A stretch of 64,000 nucleotides of DNA from Microbulbifer sp. YPW16 (GCF_021290385.1 NZ_CP089928.1:310001-374000); one strand, 5' to 3'; positions 10,935 to 20,367 are shown, counted from the first letter of the stretch. Program-made: numbers and translations. The notes: generated by a model from the sequence alone, not told the origin.

Positions 10935-13289
10935 CTACTGGAGTGTCAGGGTGTAGCGGGTCTTGCCTTCCATCAGCGGTGAGGGGTTCCCCTCGACCCA
11001 GTCACGGTGGCCGTTAGCGAAGAAAGGCGAAAGCGGGTGGGCGCTCTGCCCGGTCGCCATATGGAAAATGGCGCTCTCCTCTGATCCCGGTGACACCACC
11101 ATGCGCTGGGAGGCACCGGTGGTCGGGGACTGTGCGCGGGGCAGGTGGGTGTCGCCGGACAGCCGATCCGCCGGCATCGCGGTCAGCCAGTTTACCGGCG
11201 CCACTGCGCGGCCAAGCGGGTGCCAGATGCGGGCGGTATTCTGCACGCCCCAGGTCTGCTCCTGCAGCGGAAGCCCGTCCCGGGCCATTCTCTCCAGCAC
11301 CGCGTCCAGGGCGGCCAGCTTCAGTTCGCGCCATGACGCGAAGTCCGGGTTGAGCAAATGCGCTGGCTCAGAGTGGTTCATTTCCCAGGCGGCATATTCC
11401 AGCTGACGCTTGCGCGGCCCGAAGGAGAAATCTTCCTGGAAGCGGCGCATGTAGGTCAGTACCGGCGCTGTGGTGAACTCCAGGAACTTGAGGCGGAAGT
11501 TACGTACGACTCGATAGCCTACGGAATCGGCGCTGGCCCGGGCGCCCCAGTTTTCCACTTCGGCCCGCACGTCGGCGTACTCATCCTCACCGTCTAGCAG
11601 GACCAGCAGCTGTTGTTGCCAGCGTTCCAGGAACAGTGCGCGGTCATCCAGTTGCAGGTCGAGCAGGTCCTGCTCGCTGAAGGAGTCCCGGGCAAACAGC
11701 GCATCGCGGATCTGGCGCTGGCGGGCGCCCAGGGCATAGCCGTGGTCGCCCATCACTGCCAGTTGCGGGCCGTCCATGACACGGCTGTTGGCAGTCCAGA
11801 TGCGGTGAGAGGGCGGGTTGTAGACGCGGGGTTGCTCCTCAGCACCCAGGTAGCCGTCCCAGTAAGCGGTACCGTCGGCCCAGGAAACGGAGCGGCTGCC
11901 ATCCAGCCCCACACGCCGGGGAATGGCACCGCCTACCGTCCAGCCGATATTCCCCTGGCTGTCACCGACCACCAGGTTCTGGTGGGGGATGCCCAGCCGG
12001 GGGCCCAGGTCGAGCGCCTCGCTGGCAGTTTCCACCGTTTCCATCAGCAGCAGGTTCAGGTTTCCACCGCGGGTGTCATGGGCCACCCAGCGGTAGGCCA
12101 GGGGCTGGCCACGGTGGTCCTCGCCCACTACCGGGCCCCAGATGGTCTTGCGCACCTCCAGGGTTTCCGGCTCCCCATCCCTGACGGCGATCTGCTCGGG
12201 CTCGACGGTAAACTCAGCCCAGCCGTCGGGGGTCCGGTAGCGGTCGCCTGCTTCATTCAGCTCCAGCGGAATCAGGTCGCCCCAGTCGCCCATGGTATTG
12301 GTAAAGCCCCAGGCCACGCGGCCATTGGTGCCGACGACGGCAATGGGGCCGCCGGGCAGGGTGGCCGCCCGCATCTTGCGATCGGTGCCGGGAATGCTCC
12401 AGGCCGCCCGGTACCAGATATTGGGCACGTCGAGCCCCAGGTGCATGTCATCTGCCAGCATGGCACCGCCGTGCGCTGTGAGCGCACCGCCGACAACCCA
12501 GTTGTTGCTGCCGTATACCTGGTCGTCGCTCTCCATGGGTTGGTAGGCAATGGAATCGGCCTCTTCCAGCAGGGCGGCGATATTGGTTTGCGGCAGGCGC
12601 ACCGGGCCGCGGGCCTCGCCGATCAGGGGCGCGTCCCAGCTGCCGCCCTCCGGGAAGAAGAAACCGTAGAGGTCGTCCGGCAGCAGGTCGGCCAGGGCGG
12701 TGTCCCGTTGCTCGAACTTGCCGATCGGGCTCTGCAGGCTCAGGTACATGCTGAAGACGCTCAGCATGCTGTCAGCTGCGGTCCAGGGGCGGGGCTCCTG
12801 GTTGAGCAGTACATATTCCCAGGGCTTGCTGCCCAGTTCCTCCAGCCCCAGGTTGACCCCGCGCACGTACTGGGCCAGCACAGCACGCTGGTCCTCCGGC
12901 AGGGCCTCGACATTGCGCTGTGCCCGTTTGCGGAACTGGTGCACGCGCACTTCACGGTCATGCTCCAGCGCTGCATCGCCTACCAGCTCCGACAGTTCGC
13001 CAGCCGAGTTGCGGCGCAGCAGGTCCATCTGGAAGAAACGCTCCTGGCCGTGCAGGAAGCCCAGGGCGAAGGCGATGCTGTCGCGGCTGGTGGATTCGAT
13101 GAGGGGAATTCCCTGGGCGTCACGCCGCACGGTTACCGGATGATCCAGCTGGCCGGTTTCCAGGCTTCCCTCCAGTAGTGGCAGGCTCTGGCGCAACCAT
13201 AGCCACGCCACCAGCAGGCCGATGGCTATCAGGGCTGCCAGCAAGAGGGCAGTGCGGGTCAGGAAGCGAAGCGGGGCATTGAGGGACAT
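10935..13289 (-). CDS. Penicillin acylase family amidase (Ntn hydrolase)
   Basis: Envelope amidase of the penicillin acylase / acyl-homoserine-lactone acylase superfamily, probably hydrolysing an N-acyl amide. The 784 residues begin with one N-terminal membrane helix or uncleaved signal (about 11-32), then the alpha chain (GFLHGQERFFQMDLLRRNSAGELSE split around residues 77-101). The autocatalytic site is Ser261 in VYGSNNWVVGG, which becomes the beta-chain N terminus. The beta chain has LADDMHLGLDVPNIWY and, near the C terminus, LPRAQSPTTGASQRMVV. The substrate cannot be told; AHL quorum quenching is possible but unproven. It is divergent from the TonB receptor. Confidence 0.9.
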   Translation of the reverse strand: MSLNAPLRFLTRTALLLAALIAIGLLVAWLWLRQSLPLLEGSLETGQLDHPVTVRRDAQGIPLIESTSRDSIAFALGFLHGQERFFQMDLLRRNSAGELSELVGDAALEHDREVRVHQFRKRAQRNVEALPEDQRAVLAQYVRGVNLGLEELGSKPWEYVLLNQEPRPWTAADSMLSVFSMYLSLQSPIGKFEQRDTALADLLPDDLYGFFFPEGGSWDAPLIGEARGPVRLPQTNIAALLEEADSIAYQPMESDDQVYGSNNWVVGGALTAHGGAMLADDMHLGLDVPNIWYRAAWSIPGTDRKMRAATLPGGPIAVVGTNGRVAWGFTNTMGDWGDLIPLELNEAGDRYRTPDGWAEFTVEPEQIAVRDGEPETLEVRKTIWGPVVGEDHRGQPLAYRWVAHDTRGGNLNLLLMETVETASEALDLGPRLGIPHQNLVVGDSQGNIGWTVGGAIPRRVGLDGSRSVSWADGTAYWDGYLGAEEQPRVYNPPSHRIWTANSRVMDGPQLAVMGDHGYALGARQRQIRDALFARDSFSEQDLLDLQLDDRALFLERWQQQLLVLLDGEDEYADVRAEVENWGARASADSVGYRVVRNFRLKFLEFTTAPVLTYMRRFQEDFSFGPRKRQLEYAAWEMNHSEPAHLLNPDFASWRELKLAALDAVLERMARDGLPLQEQTWGVQNTARIWHPLGRAVAPVNWLTAMPADRLSGDTHLPRAQSPTTGASQRMVVSPGSEESAIFHMATGQSAHPLSPFFANGHRDWVEGNPSPLMEGKTRYTLTLQ

Positions 13290-13577
13290 GCGTACATCCA
13301 GTGGAGCTTAGGGTTGTGTTATCCGGAGATATTATCAGCCACTCGTGCACCAAAATAGTTACCGGAGGACATCGACGAGTCACAAATATGCCTTTTCTGT
13401 GGAATAGAGTGCCATTAGAGTCCGCCACTAACTGGTTACCGCCTGCAGAACTGACTGGTCACTAGAAAAAAGTCATAACAGGCTTTCACATTTGTTTTTT
13501 GGCACGTAATATGGCGCCCAATAACAAAAACGTAACTGAACATCACGCTTTTCTATAACAACAAACGCGAGGACGCG
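13290..13577. promoter_or_regulatory. Divergent promoter region, penicillin acylase / TonB receptor
   Basis: A 288-bp gap clearly richer in A+T than its flanks, especially 13440-13570, which suits promoters firing both ways. GCGAGGA just before 13578 is the receptor's Shine-Dalgarno. I see no confident Fur-box-like 19-bp dyad, so iron control of this receptor is not supported by sequence. Confidence 0.45.
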
Positions 13578-16151
13578 ATGATGCACGACGCCGATCAGAC
13601 CGGTAGCAACCGGAACTTCCGTCTGTCCATTCTCTCCCAGGCTGTTGCCTTTGCCACCGCCATCAGCGGCTCTGCCTATGCGGCCGAGATCGAGGAAGTA
13701 GTGGTAACCGCGCAGAAGCGCTCGGAGAACCTCCAGGATGTCCCCATTGCGATTTCCGCCTTCACCGGCGACAACATCGAGAAGATGGGCGCACAGAGCC
13801 TGACCGACCTGGGTAAGTCCACGCCCGGTGTCGAAATGAATAACGACACAGCCCTGCAGCCGACCTACAACATCCGCGGCATCCAGACTTCCGACTTCAC
13901 CGTTGGTTCTGACCCGGCCGTGGCGGTGTATGTCGACGGTGTCTACACCGGCCGTGGCGCCGGCGCCGAGGTGCCGCTGGCTGATATCGAGCGGGTAGAG
14001 GTATTGAAAGGCCCGCAGGGTACCCTGTTTGGCCGCAACGCCACCGGTGGTGCCATCCATATCATCACCAAGCGCCCGTTCAACGAGGACCAGACCCAGG
14101 TCTCCATGACCGCCGGCAACTACGGCCGCCTGTCCTCGGATGTGATCATCAATCGCGCCATCAACGACCGCGCGGCGGTGCGCCTGACAGCTTCCAGCGA
14201 CAAGCGTGACGGCTACTACCCCAACGCCCTCGACGGCGCTGACTGGGGCGGCCAGGACACCAAGACCCTGCGTGCGTCCGTATCACTGCTGCCCACCGAC
14301 GACACTGAAATCCTGTGGCGTGGTGAATACAGCCGCCTGGACCAGAACGGTGCCACCCGCGTCTCTACCAACGACGCTATTTCAGTTGGCGGCGGCGATG
14401 TCTTTGGCGACGTAGCGCTGGACTTCAATAACCTGGAAGAGCGCGACCTGTACGGTACCTCCCTGCAGGTTACCCATGACTTCGATAACGTTACCCTGAC
14501 CTCCATCACGGCGTATCGCACTTTCGAGGCCTATATTCGCCAGGATGAGGACGGCGCGAACAACCCGGACTTCTTCTTCGGTTCCGCCAACTACGATGAC
14601 CAGGAGTACTTCTCCCAGGAATTCCGCCTCAACGGCGAGAGCGACACCCTGAAGTGGACCCTGGGTGCCTCCTACTCCCAGGAGAAGCTCGAGCACAATA
14701 CCGAGGCGTTCTTCACCCCGAGCACCTTCGAGTCTTTCGCCCTCTACACTGCGCTGCGTGAGAGCCCGATGGACCTGCTGGGCCTGGCCGGTGCGCTGCC
14801 CCCCGAAATGCAGCAGCCGGTTATCGATGAGCTGACCCCGCAGCTGATGGCCATCTCCCAGATGACCGACGAGCAGGTTCGCGAAGTTGTTCCTGGAGCA
14901 CGCGAGATGATTCGCGGCTACGGCCTCGACGGCGCCCTGATCGCCAGCTTCTTCGGCCAGAACCTGCTGCCGTCCCTGGTTGCCCGGGCGCAGCAATCCC
15001 CGGAAGCCTGGGGTCAGTTCCTGAGCACCTTCTCCTGCGCCCCGGCGCTGAGCGACCCGGCCCTGCTGCAGGGCTGCCTGTTCCAGGGAGCGAATGCGTT
15101 CGTACAGGGCACCGATGCCAACTGGCGTGAGAACGTGCTGAACACCGGTGATTACCGCTCTGCGGCCATCTATGGTGATGCCACCTGGTCCCTGACCGAT
15201 CGTATGGACCTGACTTTCGGCCTGCGTTATACACAGGACGAGAAAGACTTCAGCATCGACACCCAGTACCAGAACGAACTGTACGGCCTGCCGTTCGGTA
15301 TCGCGTTCTTCAGCGGTGGCCAGCCGATGATCTCCGAGTCGCCGTCCGACAGCTGGTCTGACCTGTCCGGTCGCGTGGTGCTGGATTACACCTGGAACGA
15401 CAACGTCATGACCTACGCCTCGCTGGCGAACGGCTTCAAGGCAGGCGGCTTCAACAGCCTCAACTACGGTGAGAATATCGAAAACTCCTTTGACCAGGAG
15501 AACGTTACCAACTTCGAAGTGGGCATGAAGTCCAACCTGCTGGACAACCGCATGCAGCTGAATGCGTCCCTGTTCGCTTACGAGTACGAAAACCTGCAGG
15601 AGCTGAGCCTGATCGGCTTCCCGATCCCCAGCTACAACCTGCGTAACGCAGACGCTGAAGGCCAGGGCGCAGAGGTGGAGGTGCTGTTCGCAGCCACTGA
15701 CAACCTGCTGATCGGCGGTAACTACTCCAACCTGCAGACCGAGTACACCCGTTACCAGGTGATCGAGGCTGCCGGTGAAACTGCCGAGGATGACCGTACC
15801 GGCCAGCCGCGCGTCGGCACCCCGGAAAACAAGTTCAACCTGATGGCGGAATACACCATCGGCATGAACTCCGGTGCTGATGTCGTCCTGCGTGGTGACT
15901 ACAACTGGACTGACGAGCGTGTCGGTACCATTTCTGATCCGTCCCTGGTGGTTCCGGACTACAACCTGCTGAATGCCCGTGTGGCATTCCATAGTGCCAG
16001 CGATACCTACAGCGTATCCGCGTGGGTCCAGAACCTTACCGACGAGGAAGTGGTGGGCTCCTTCGGTGGCCCGGGTAGTGCTATCGGCTCCGAAACCGGC
16101 TGGCGCTTCCAGCCGCGCATGTTCGGTGCGGACGTGACCGTTCGCTTCTGA
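13578..16151 (+). CDS. TonB-dependent outer-membrane receptor with a large inserted extracellular loop
   Basis: Outer-membrane 22-strand barrel with N-terminal plug, importing an unknown substrate with TonB-ExbBD energy. The 857 residues start with a signal ending SGSAYA|AEIEEVVVTAQKR. The plug follows (SLTDLGKSTPGVEMNNDTAL, then VYVDGVYTGRGAGAEVPLAD, then VLKGPQGTLFGRNATGGAIH), and the chain ends in Phe (DVTVRF) as expected for BAM recognition. Residues about 380-514 form a hydrophobic, helix-prone, Cys-containing insert unlike ordinary beta-strand loops. It is divergent from the amidase gene and ends in a strong terminator. The plug type is that of the large sugar/terpene/unknown-substrate group rather than a classic siderophore receptor. 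Confidence 0.93.
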   Translation: MMHDADQTGSNRNFRLSILSQAVAFATAISGSAYAAEIEEVVVTAQKRSENLQDVPIAISAFTGDNIEKMGAQSLTDLGKSTPGVEMNNDTALQPTYNIRGIQTSDFTVGSDPAVAVYVDGVYTGRGAGAEVPLADIERVEVLKGPQGTLFGRNATGGAIHIITKRPFNEDQTQVSMTAGNYGRLSSDVIINRAINDRAAVRLTASSDKRDGYYPNALDGADWGGQDTKTLRASVSLLPTDDTEILWRGEYSRLDQNGATRVSTNDAISVGGGDVFGDVALDFNNLEERDLYGTSLQVTHDFDNVTLTSITAYRTFEAYIRQDEDGANNPDFFFGSANYDDQEYFSQEFRLNGESDTLKWTLGASYSQEKLEHNTEAFFTPSTFESFALYTALRESPMDLLGLAGALPPEMQQPVIDELTPQLMAISQMTDEQVREVVPGAREMIRGYGLDGALIASFFGQNLLPSLVARAQQSPEAWGQFLSTFSCAPALSDPALLQGCLFQGANAFVQGTDANWRENVLNTGDYRSAAIYGDATWSLTDRMDLTFGLRYTQDEKDFSIDTQYQNELYGLPFGIAFFSGGQPMISESPSDSWSDLSGRVVLDYTWNDNVMTYASLANGFKAGGFNSLNYGENIENSFDQENVTNFEVGMKSNLLDNRMQLNASLFAYEYENLQELSLIGFPIPSYNLRNADAEGQGAEVEVLFAATDNLLIGGNYSNLQTEYTRYQVIEAAGETAEDDRTGQPRVGTPENKFNLMAEYTIGMNSGADVVLRGDYNWTDERVGTISDPSLVVPDYNLLNARVAFHSASDTYSVSAWVQNLTDEEVVGSFGGPGSAIGSETGWRFQPRMFGADVTVRF

Positions 16152-16175
16152 TCAGCGTGCTTTCAAAGCAGTAGG

Positions 16176-16208
16176 AAAAGGCCGGCATTCGCCGGCCTTT
16201 TCTTTTTC
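16176..16208 (+). terminator. Rho-independent terminator after the TonB receptor gene
   Basis: Perfect 11-bp stem AAAAGGCCGGC/GCCGGCCTTTT with loop ATTC, followed by CTTTTTC. It lies 24 nt beyond the receptor stop. Confidence 0.95.
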
Positions 16209-16327
16209 TGGCGAGGCAATCAATACAAAGAAATAAGCGCCAAAAAATCCCGCCGCACTGGCAAATCTATCGGAATCACGCCAAAACTGCGTATGATCAA
16301 TGAAAAGCAGCAGCAGTGATCCATCGC

Positions 16328-17623
16328 ATGACGTTACTGGCGCGAGAGGTATCTGACGAAACCCAGGCTGAACTCATCTCCCGGTACCAGCGAGTGCGGG
16401 CCGAGACAGAGGCACTGGCCGATCCACTCTCGGCAGAGGATATGCAGCTGCAGTCCATGCCCGACGCCAGTCCCAGCAAATGGCACCTGGCCCATACCAC
16501 CTGGTTTTTTGAAACCTTCATCCTGCGCAACGCGCTGCCCGGCTACCGGGTGTTCAACAGCCACTATCACGAGCTGTTCAATTCTTATTACAACAGCCTG
16601 GGTACGCCTTTCAGTCGCCCCCGGCGTGGACTGCTGTCCCGGCCGGACATAGACAGTATCTTTGCCTATCGCCAGTCCGTGGACCTGGCCATGCAGGAGC
16701 TCCTGTCCGACTATCCGGCTTCTGAGGCTCTGCAGGCACTGGTTGCCCTGGGCCTGAACCATGAACAGCAGCACCAGGAACTGCTGCTCACCGATATCAA
16801 GCATGCCTTCTCCATTAACCCCCTGCAGCCAGCCTATGCAGATCTCTCCTGCGACCCGGAAGAAGAGGAGGGCGCCGATGCGCCGGCACTCCGGTGGCTG
16901 GAAATTCCCGGCGGGGCCTATGCCATTGGTGCCGAGGGGGACCATTTTTATTTCGATAATGAGAGCCCGGCACACCAGCAGCTGGTGGAGGATTTCCATA
17001 TCGCATCGCGGCTGGTAAGCAACCGCGAGTTTATCGAATTTATTGAGGATGGTGGCTACCGGAACCCGAGGCTCTGGCTCTCCGATGGCTGGTCATTGCT
17101 GCAGCAGGAGCGTTGGGAGAAGCCGCTTTACTGGCAGCAGAGGGAGGGGCGCTGGATGCAGTTTACCCTCGGTGGGTTACAGCCGCTGGTCGATGGTGAA
17201 CCCGCCTGCCACCTGAACTTTTACGAGGCTGACGCGTTCGCTACCTGGGCCGGCAAACGACTGCCGACAGAAGCGGAGTGGGAAGCCGCTGCCTGCCAGA
17301 TCCGCCAGCCCGACCAGCTGGCTTCTGCCAACCTGCTGGAGAAGCGCCAGTTCCGCCCACTTTGCGCAAGCGCGGGCCAGCACCAGTTCCTCGGCGACCT
17401 GTGGGAGTGGACCTCCAGCGCCTACCTGCCATATCCGGGCTTCCGCGCCAGTGATGATGCGGTAGGTGAATACAACGGCAAGTTCATGTGTAACCAGAAA
17501 GTATTGCGAGGTGGCTCCTGTATTACTCCGGCAGATCATATCCGTATGACCTACCGTAACTTCTTTTACCCGCACCAGGGATGGCAGTTTACCGGTGTCA
17601 GGCTGGCAGGAGACCCAGTATGA
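16328..17623 (+). CDS. egtB: Ergothioneine biosynthesis protein EgtB (iron-dependent sulfoxide synthase)
   Basis: Non-heme iron enzyme that joins hercynine to a thiol (gamma-glutamylcysteine or cysteine) with O2, forming the sulfoxide precursor of ergothioneine. From the ATG at 16328 it is 431 residues; a GTG at 16316 would add four. The N-terminal DinB domain supplies the likely iron ligands in KWHLAHTTWFFE (about 51-62) and GLNHEQQHQELLLTD (His145, His149). The C-terminal FGE/sulfatase-modifying-factor domain has GGAYAIGAEGDHFYFDNESP, GDLWEWTSSAY and RGGSCITPADHIRMTYRNFF. It overlaps egtD by 4 nt, confirming the pathway assignment. Confidence 0.94.
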   Translation: MTLLAREVSDETQAELISRYQRVRAETEALADPLSAEDMQLQSMPDASPSKWHLAHTTWFFETFILRNALPGYRVFNSHYHELFNSYYNSLGTPFSRPRRGLLSRPDIDSIFAYRQSVDLAMQELLSDYPASEALQALVALGLNHEQQHQELLLTDIKHAFSINPLQPAYADLSCDPEEEEGADAPALRWLEIPGGAYAIGAEGDHFYFDNESPAHQQLVEDFHIASRLVSNREFIEFIEDGGYRNPRLWLSDGWSLLQQERWEKPLYWQQREGRWMQFTLGGLQPLVDGEPACHLNFYEADAFATWAGKRLPTEAEWEAAACQIRQPDQLASANLLEKRQFRPLCASAGQHQFLGDLWEWTSSAYLPYPGFRASDDAVGEYNGKFMCNQKVLRGGSCITPADHIRMTYRNFFYPHQGWQFTGVRLAGDPV

Positions 17624-18588
17624 ATATGGCCTTATCGCCAGCGAATGAAGTCAGTGAAACAGAATTTTTCCGCCGCGATGTCATTGCCGGCCTGCGCAAG
17701 GAGCAGAAAACGCTCCCCTGCAAATACCTCTATGACGAAGAGGGGTCGCGCATCTTTGAGCAGATCTGCGAGCTCAGTGATTACTACCTGACCCGCACCG
17801 AAGCCGGGATTTTCCGTGACCACCTGCCACATATGGCGAAGCTGATCGGGCCCGACAGCGTGATTATCGAGCCGGGCGCCGGTAACTGCGAGAAAGTGGA
17901 ACCACTGTTGCAGGCGCTGGAAGAACCGCGGGTATACATCCCCATGGACATCTCGCCGGAAATCCTGCTCGCTGCACGAACTCGCATTCGCAGGCAATTG
18001 CCTGACCTGAAAGTGGAGGCGCATGTTGGTGACTTTACCGCACCGGAGGCCTGGCAGGGCGTGTCGAGACAATCCCCTGGTGGCCGGCGGGTAATCTTTT
18101 TCCCGGGGTCCACCATTGGCAACTTTGACCCTGAAGCAGCGCGCCAGCTGCTGGCGGATTTTGCGGCCCATCTCTCTACCGGGGACGGCATCCTGATTGG
18201 CACCGACCTGGTCAAGGACACGGTCGTACTGGAGCGGGCTTACAACGACAGCGAACATGTTACCGCGAACTTCAACAAGAACCTGCTGACACGTATTAAC
18301 AGTGAGCTGGGTGGGAATTTTGACCTGGACGCCTTTGCCCACCGCTCATTCTACCATGCGCTCAAGCAGCGGGTGGAGATGCACCTGGTGAGCCTCAAGC
18401 CCCAGCGGGTGCATATAGCAGGCGAGTGTTTTGATTTTGCCGAGGGCGAAACCATTCACACGGAAAACAGCCACAAATATACCCTGGAGGGGTTTGCTGA
18501 AATGCTCCGTGAAGCCGGCTTTACACTGGTACACCAGTGGACCGATGGGGGAGGCCTGTATGCCATTCATTATGCGGAAATCCGCTGA
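17620..18588 (+). CDS. egtD: L-histidine N(alpha)-methyltransferase EgtD
   Basis: SAM-dependent enzyme that trimethylates histidine to hercynine, the first step of ergothioneine synthesis. The ATG at 17620 overlaps the egtB stop (ATGA) and has AGGAG upstream, giving 322 residues, the usual length. Key stretches are PCKYLYDEEGSRIFEQICEL, the SAM-binding IEPGAGNCEKVEPLLQAL, IPMDISPEILLAAR, and FFPGSTIGNFDPEAARQLL. The C terminus carries GGNFDLDAFAHRSFYHALKQ, the histidine-binding region of the family. Confidence 0.95.
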   Translation: MNMALSPANEVSETEFFRRDVIAGLRKEQKTLPCKYLYDEEGSRIFEQICELSDYYLTRTEAGIFRDHLPHMAKLIGPDSVIIEPGAGNCEKVEPLLQALEEPRVYIPMDISPEILLAARTRIRRQLPDLKVEAHVGDFTAPEAWQGVSRQSPGGRRVIFFPGSTIGNFDPEAARQLLADFAAHLSTGDGILIGTDLVKDTVVLERAYNDSEHVTANFNKNLLTRINSELGGNFDLDAFAHRSFYHALKQRVEMHLVSLKPQRVHIAGECFDFAEGETIHTENSHKYTLEGFAEMLREAGFTLVHQWTDGGGLYAIHYAEIR

Positions 18589-19198
18589 ATCATCGGTTGT
18601 TTCCCCGCTTGCCCTGGTGGTGGCAGTGTTGTGCCTTGCCATAGTCAATCCCACCCGTGCCGATGATAGTGCGACTGAACCGGGGCGAACTGCTGAGCAG
18701 CAACAGGCAGCAGTACAACAACCGGTCATCACGGTCTACAAGCATCGCTTCTGTTTTTGCTGCAAAAGGTGGATGGAGCACCTGCAGGGCAATGGCATGC
18801 AGACACCGGTGGTGAACGCCAGCAACGATGAACTCAGCGAATTGAAGGGCAAGTGGCGCATCCCCACTGGTATGCAGGGATGCCACACCGGCGTGTTCAA
18901 TGGCGAGTATGTATTCGAGGGCCACGTGCCAGCCCGGCTGATCCGGAAATTCCTCGCCAATCCTCCGGAGGGTAGTATTGGGTTGACCGTGCCCGGGATG
19001 CCGAAGGGGAGCCCCGGAATGTACGACGGTGATAAATTTTCCCCCTATACCGTTTACCTGGTGATGCGTGATGGCGATTACCGGTTTTACGCACGGGTCG
19101 AGCAACCGGAGGCTGGCCCGGAAGGTGACGCCGCGATGACCGCCGAGCGCGCTGGAGAGGTAAGTGCAGATGCCGGGTCCCCACAGGGCGGTTCCTGA
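18560..19198 (+). CDS. Exported DUF411 metal-binding-type protein
   Basis: Periplasmic DUF411 protein; relatives occur in copper/metal resistance clusters and are thought to bind metal or act in metal delivery. I chose the ATG at 18560 because GGGGGAGG lies about 7 nt upstream; it overlaps egtD by 29 nt. The 212 residues start with a signal peptide (RKSAESSVVSPLALVVAVLC then LAIVNPTRA|DD). The domain shows ITVYKHRFCFCCKRWMEHLQ, MQGCHTGVFNGEYVFEGHVP, and GLTVPGMPKGSPGM. The CFCC motif gives one more Cys than the usual CGCC-type site. Link to ergothioneine is positional only. Confidence 0.88.
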   Translation: MPFIMRKSAESSVVSPLALVVAVLCLAIVNPTRADDSATEPGRTAEQQQAAVQQPVITVYKHRFCFCCKRWMEHLQGNGMQTPVVNASNDELSELKGKWRIPTGMQGCHTGVFNGEYVFEGHVPARLIRKFLANPPEGSIGLTVPGMPKGSPGMYDGDKFSPYTVYLVMRDGDYRFYARVEQPEAGPEGDAAMTAERAGEVSADAGSPQGGS

Positions 19199-19247
19199 CC
19201 CCCTTGTTTCTGGTAAGGTAGCGCCTCCCCGAACCGGATTGACTTGC

Positions 19248-20243
19248 ATGACAGAGAAGTTTCGCCCGGCCACCGGCCTGGGCAATTGTCACCTCCAGAC
19301 CGTATTTCCCCGATTCCATCGCCCGAAGCCCTGGGTCCGGACACACAGCCGTTGGCTCCATACCCCGGATGGGGATGTCATCGCGCTGCATATGCCGGAG
19401 GAACTCCACGATGATCCTGCCAGGCCTCTGGTGCTGGTCCTCCACGGACTGGAAGGCTCGGTCAACTCTCCCTATGCCCAGGGCATCATGCAGGCATTGC
19501 AAAAGCGCGGCTTCCAGGTTGCGGTAATGCATTTTCGTGGCTGCGGGGGCATCCCCAACAAGCTCCCGCGGGCCTATCACAGTGGCGACAGTGATGATCC
19601 GCGCTGGCTGGCGGGTGTCCTGCGCAGGGAACTGCCGAATACACCATTGATGGCCGTAGGCTATTCGCTGGGCGGGAATGTATTATTGAAATGGCTGGGG
19701 GAGGACAGCGACAGCAGCCCCCTGGTGGCGGCAGTGTCGGTTTCGGCTCCGCTGGACCTGCATGCCTGCAGCCGCAGGATCAACAGCGGGCTTTCCCGGG
19801 TCTACCAGCGCCACCTGCTGGACAGCCTGCGCCAGAGCCTGCGCCGCAAGAGCGCCGATGTTGAGCTTGCCCGCCAGCTACCGGACGTGAATGATGCCGA
19901 GCTGTTCCGCAACTTCCGCGTTTTCGATGACAAGTTCACGGCGCCCTTGCACGGCTACCTGGATGTCGAGGATTACTACACCCGGGCGTCCAGCAAGCCG
20001 CTGCTCAGGCAGATAGCAAGGCCGACCCTGATAATTCACGCACTGGATGACCCCTTCATCTGCCCGACGGCAGTACCGGAACCGGATGAATGCAGCCCCT
20101 CGGTAGAACTGGAGATCTCTCGACGGGGTGGGCACGTGGGCTTTGTCAGCGGCAGCCTGTGGCGGCCGGAGTACTGGCTGGAAATCCGTATCCCCGATTT
20201 TTTACAGCAAATAGCCCGCTCTCTCACCGCGACCCCGGCATAG
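19248..20243 (+). CDS. YheT-family alpha/beta hydrolase
   Basis: Cytoplasmic alpha/beta-hydrolase of the UPF0017/YheT family; the physiological ester substrate is unknown. The ATG at 19248 gives 331 residues, the normal length. It shows the family start FRPATGLGNCHLQTVFPRFH, the oxyanion region VLHGLEGSVNSPYAQGIMQA, the nucleophile elbow GYSLGGNVLLKWLGE and the acid/base end with ALDDPFICPTAVPE and SRRGGHVGFVSG. It follows the DUF411 gene by 49 nt and ends before a terminator (20309-20330), so it is likely last in the egtBD unit. Confidence 0.92.
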   Translation: MTEKFRPATGLGNCHLQTVFPRFHRPKPWVRTHSRWLHTPDGDVIALHMPEELHDDPARPLVLVLHGLEGSVNSPYAQGIMQALQKRGFQVAVMHFRGCGGIPNKLPRAYHSGDSDDPRWLAGVLRRELPNTPLMAVGYSLGGNVLLKWLGEDSDSSPLVAAVSVSAPLDLHACSRRINSGLSRVYQRHLLDSLRQSLRRKSADVELARQLPDVNDAELFRNFRVFDDKFTAPLHGYLDVEDYYTRASSKPLLRQIARPTLIIHALDDPFICPTAVPEPDECSPSVELEISRRGGHVGFVSGSLWRPEYWLEIRIPDFLQQIARSLTATPA

Positions 20244-20308
20244 CGCAACCAAAATAGCTGGCTTACCTGATCCTGTTATGCCCCCAGCTGCGCAGGCCCT
20301 TTATGCAG

Positions 20309-20330
20309 GGCCATCTGCATGGCCTTTTTT
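20309..20330 (+). terminator. Rho-independent terminator after the YheT gene
   Basis: Stem GGCCAT/ATGGCC with loop CTGC followed directly by TTTTTT. It closes the egtB-egtD-DUF411-YheT unit. Confidence 0.85.
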
Positions 20331-20367
20331 GGCGGGTTGTCCGTCAAGCGACCCCGGCCTTCAGGCA

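Noticed and set aside
11613-13178. 521-codon plus-strand frame antisense to the penicillin acylase gene
   Set aside because: The minus-strand product has the catalytic GSNNW and full family structure; the antisense frame has no recognisable domain.
14382-15992. 536-codon open frame on the minus strand inside the TonB receptor gene
   Set aside because: Shadow of a GC-rich gene. The plus-strand frame has a signal peptide, plug motifs and a C-terminal Phe; the antisense product shows no family.
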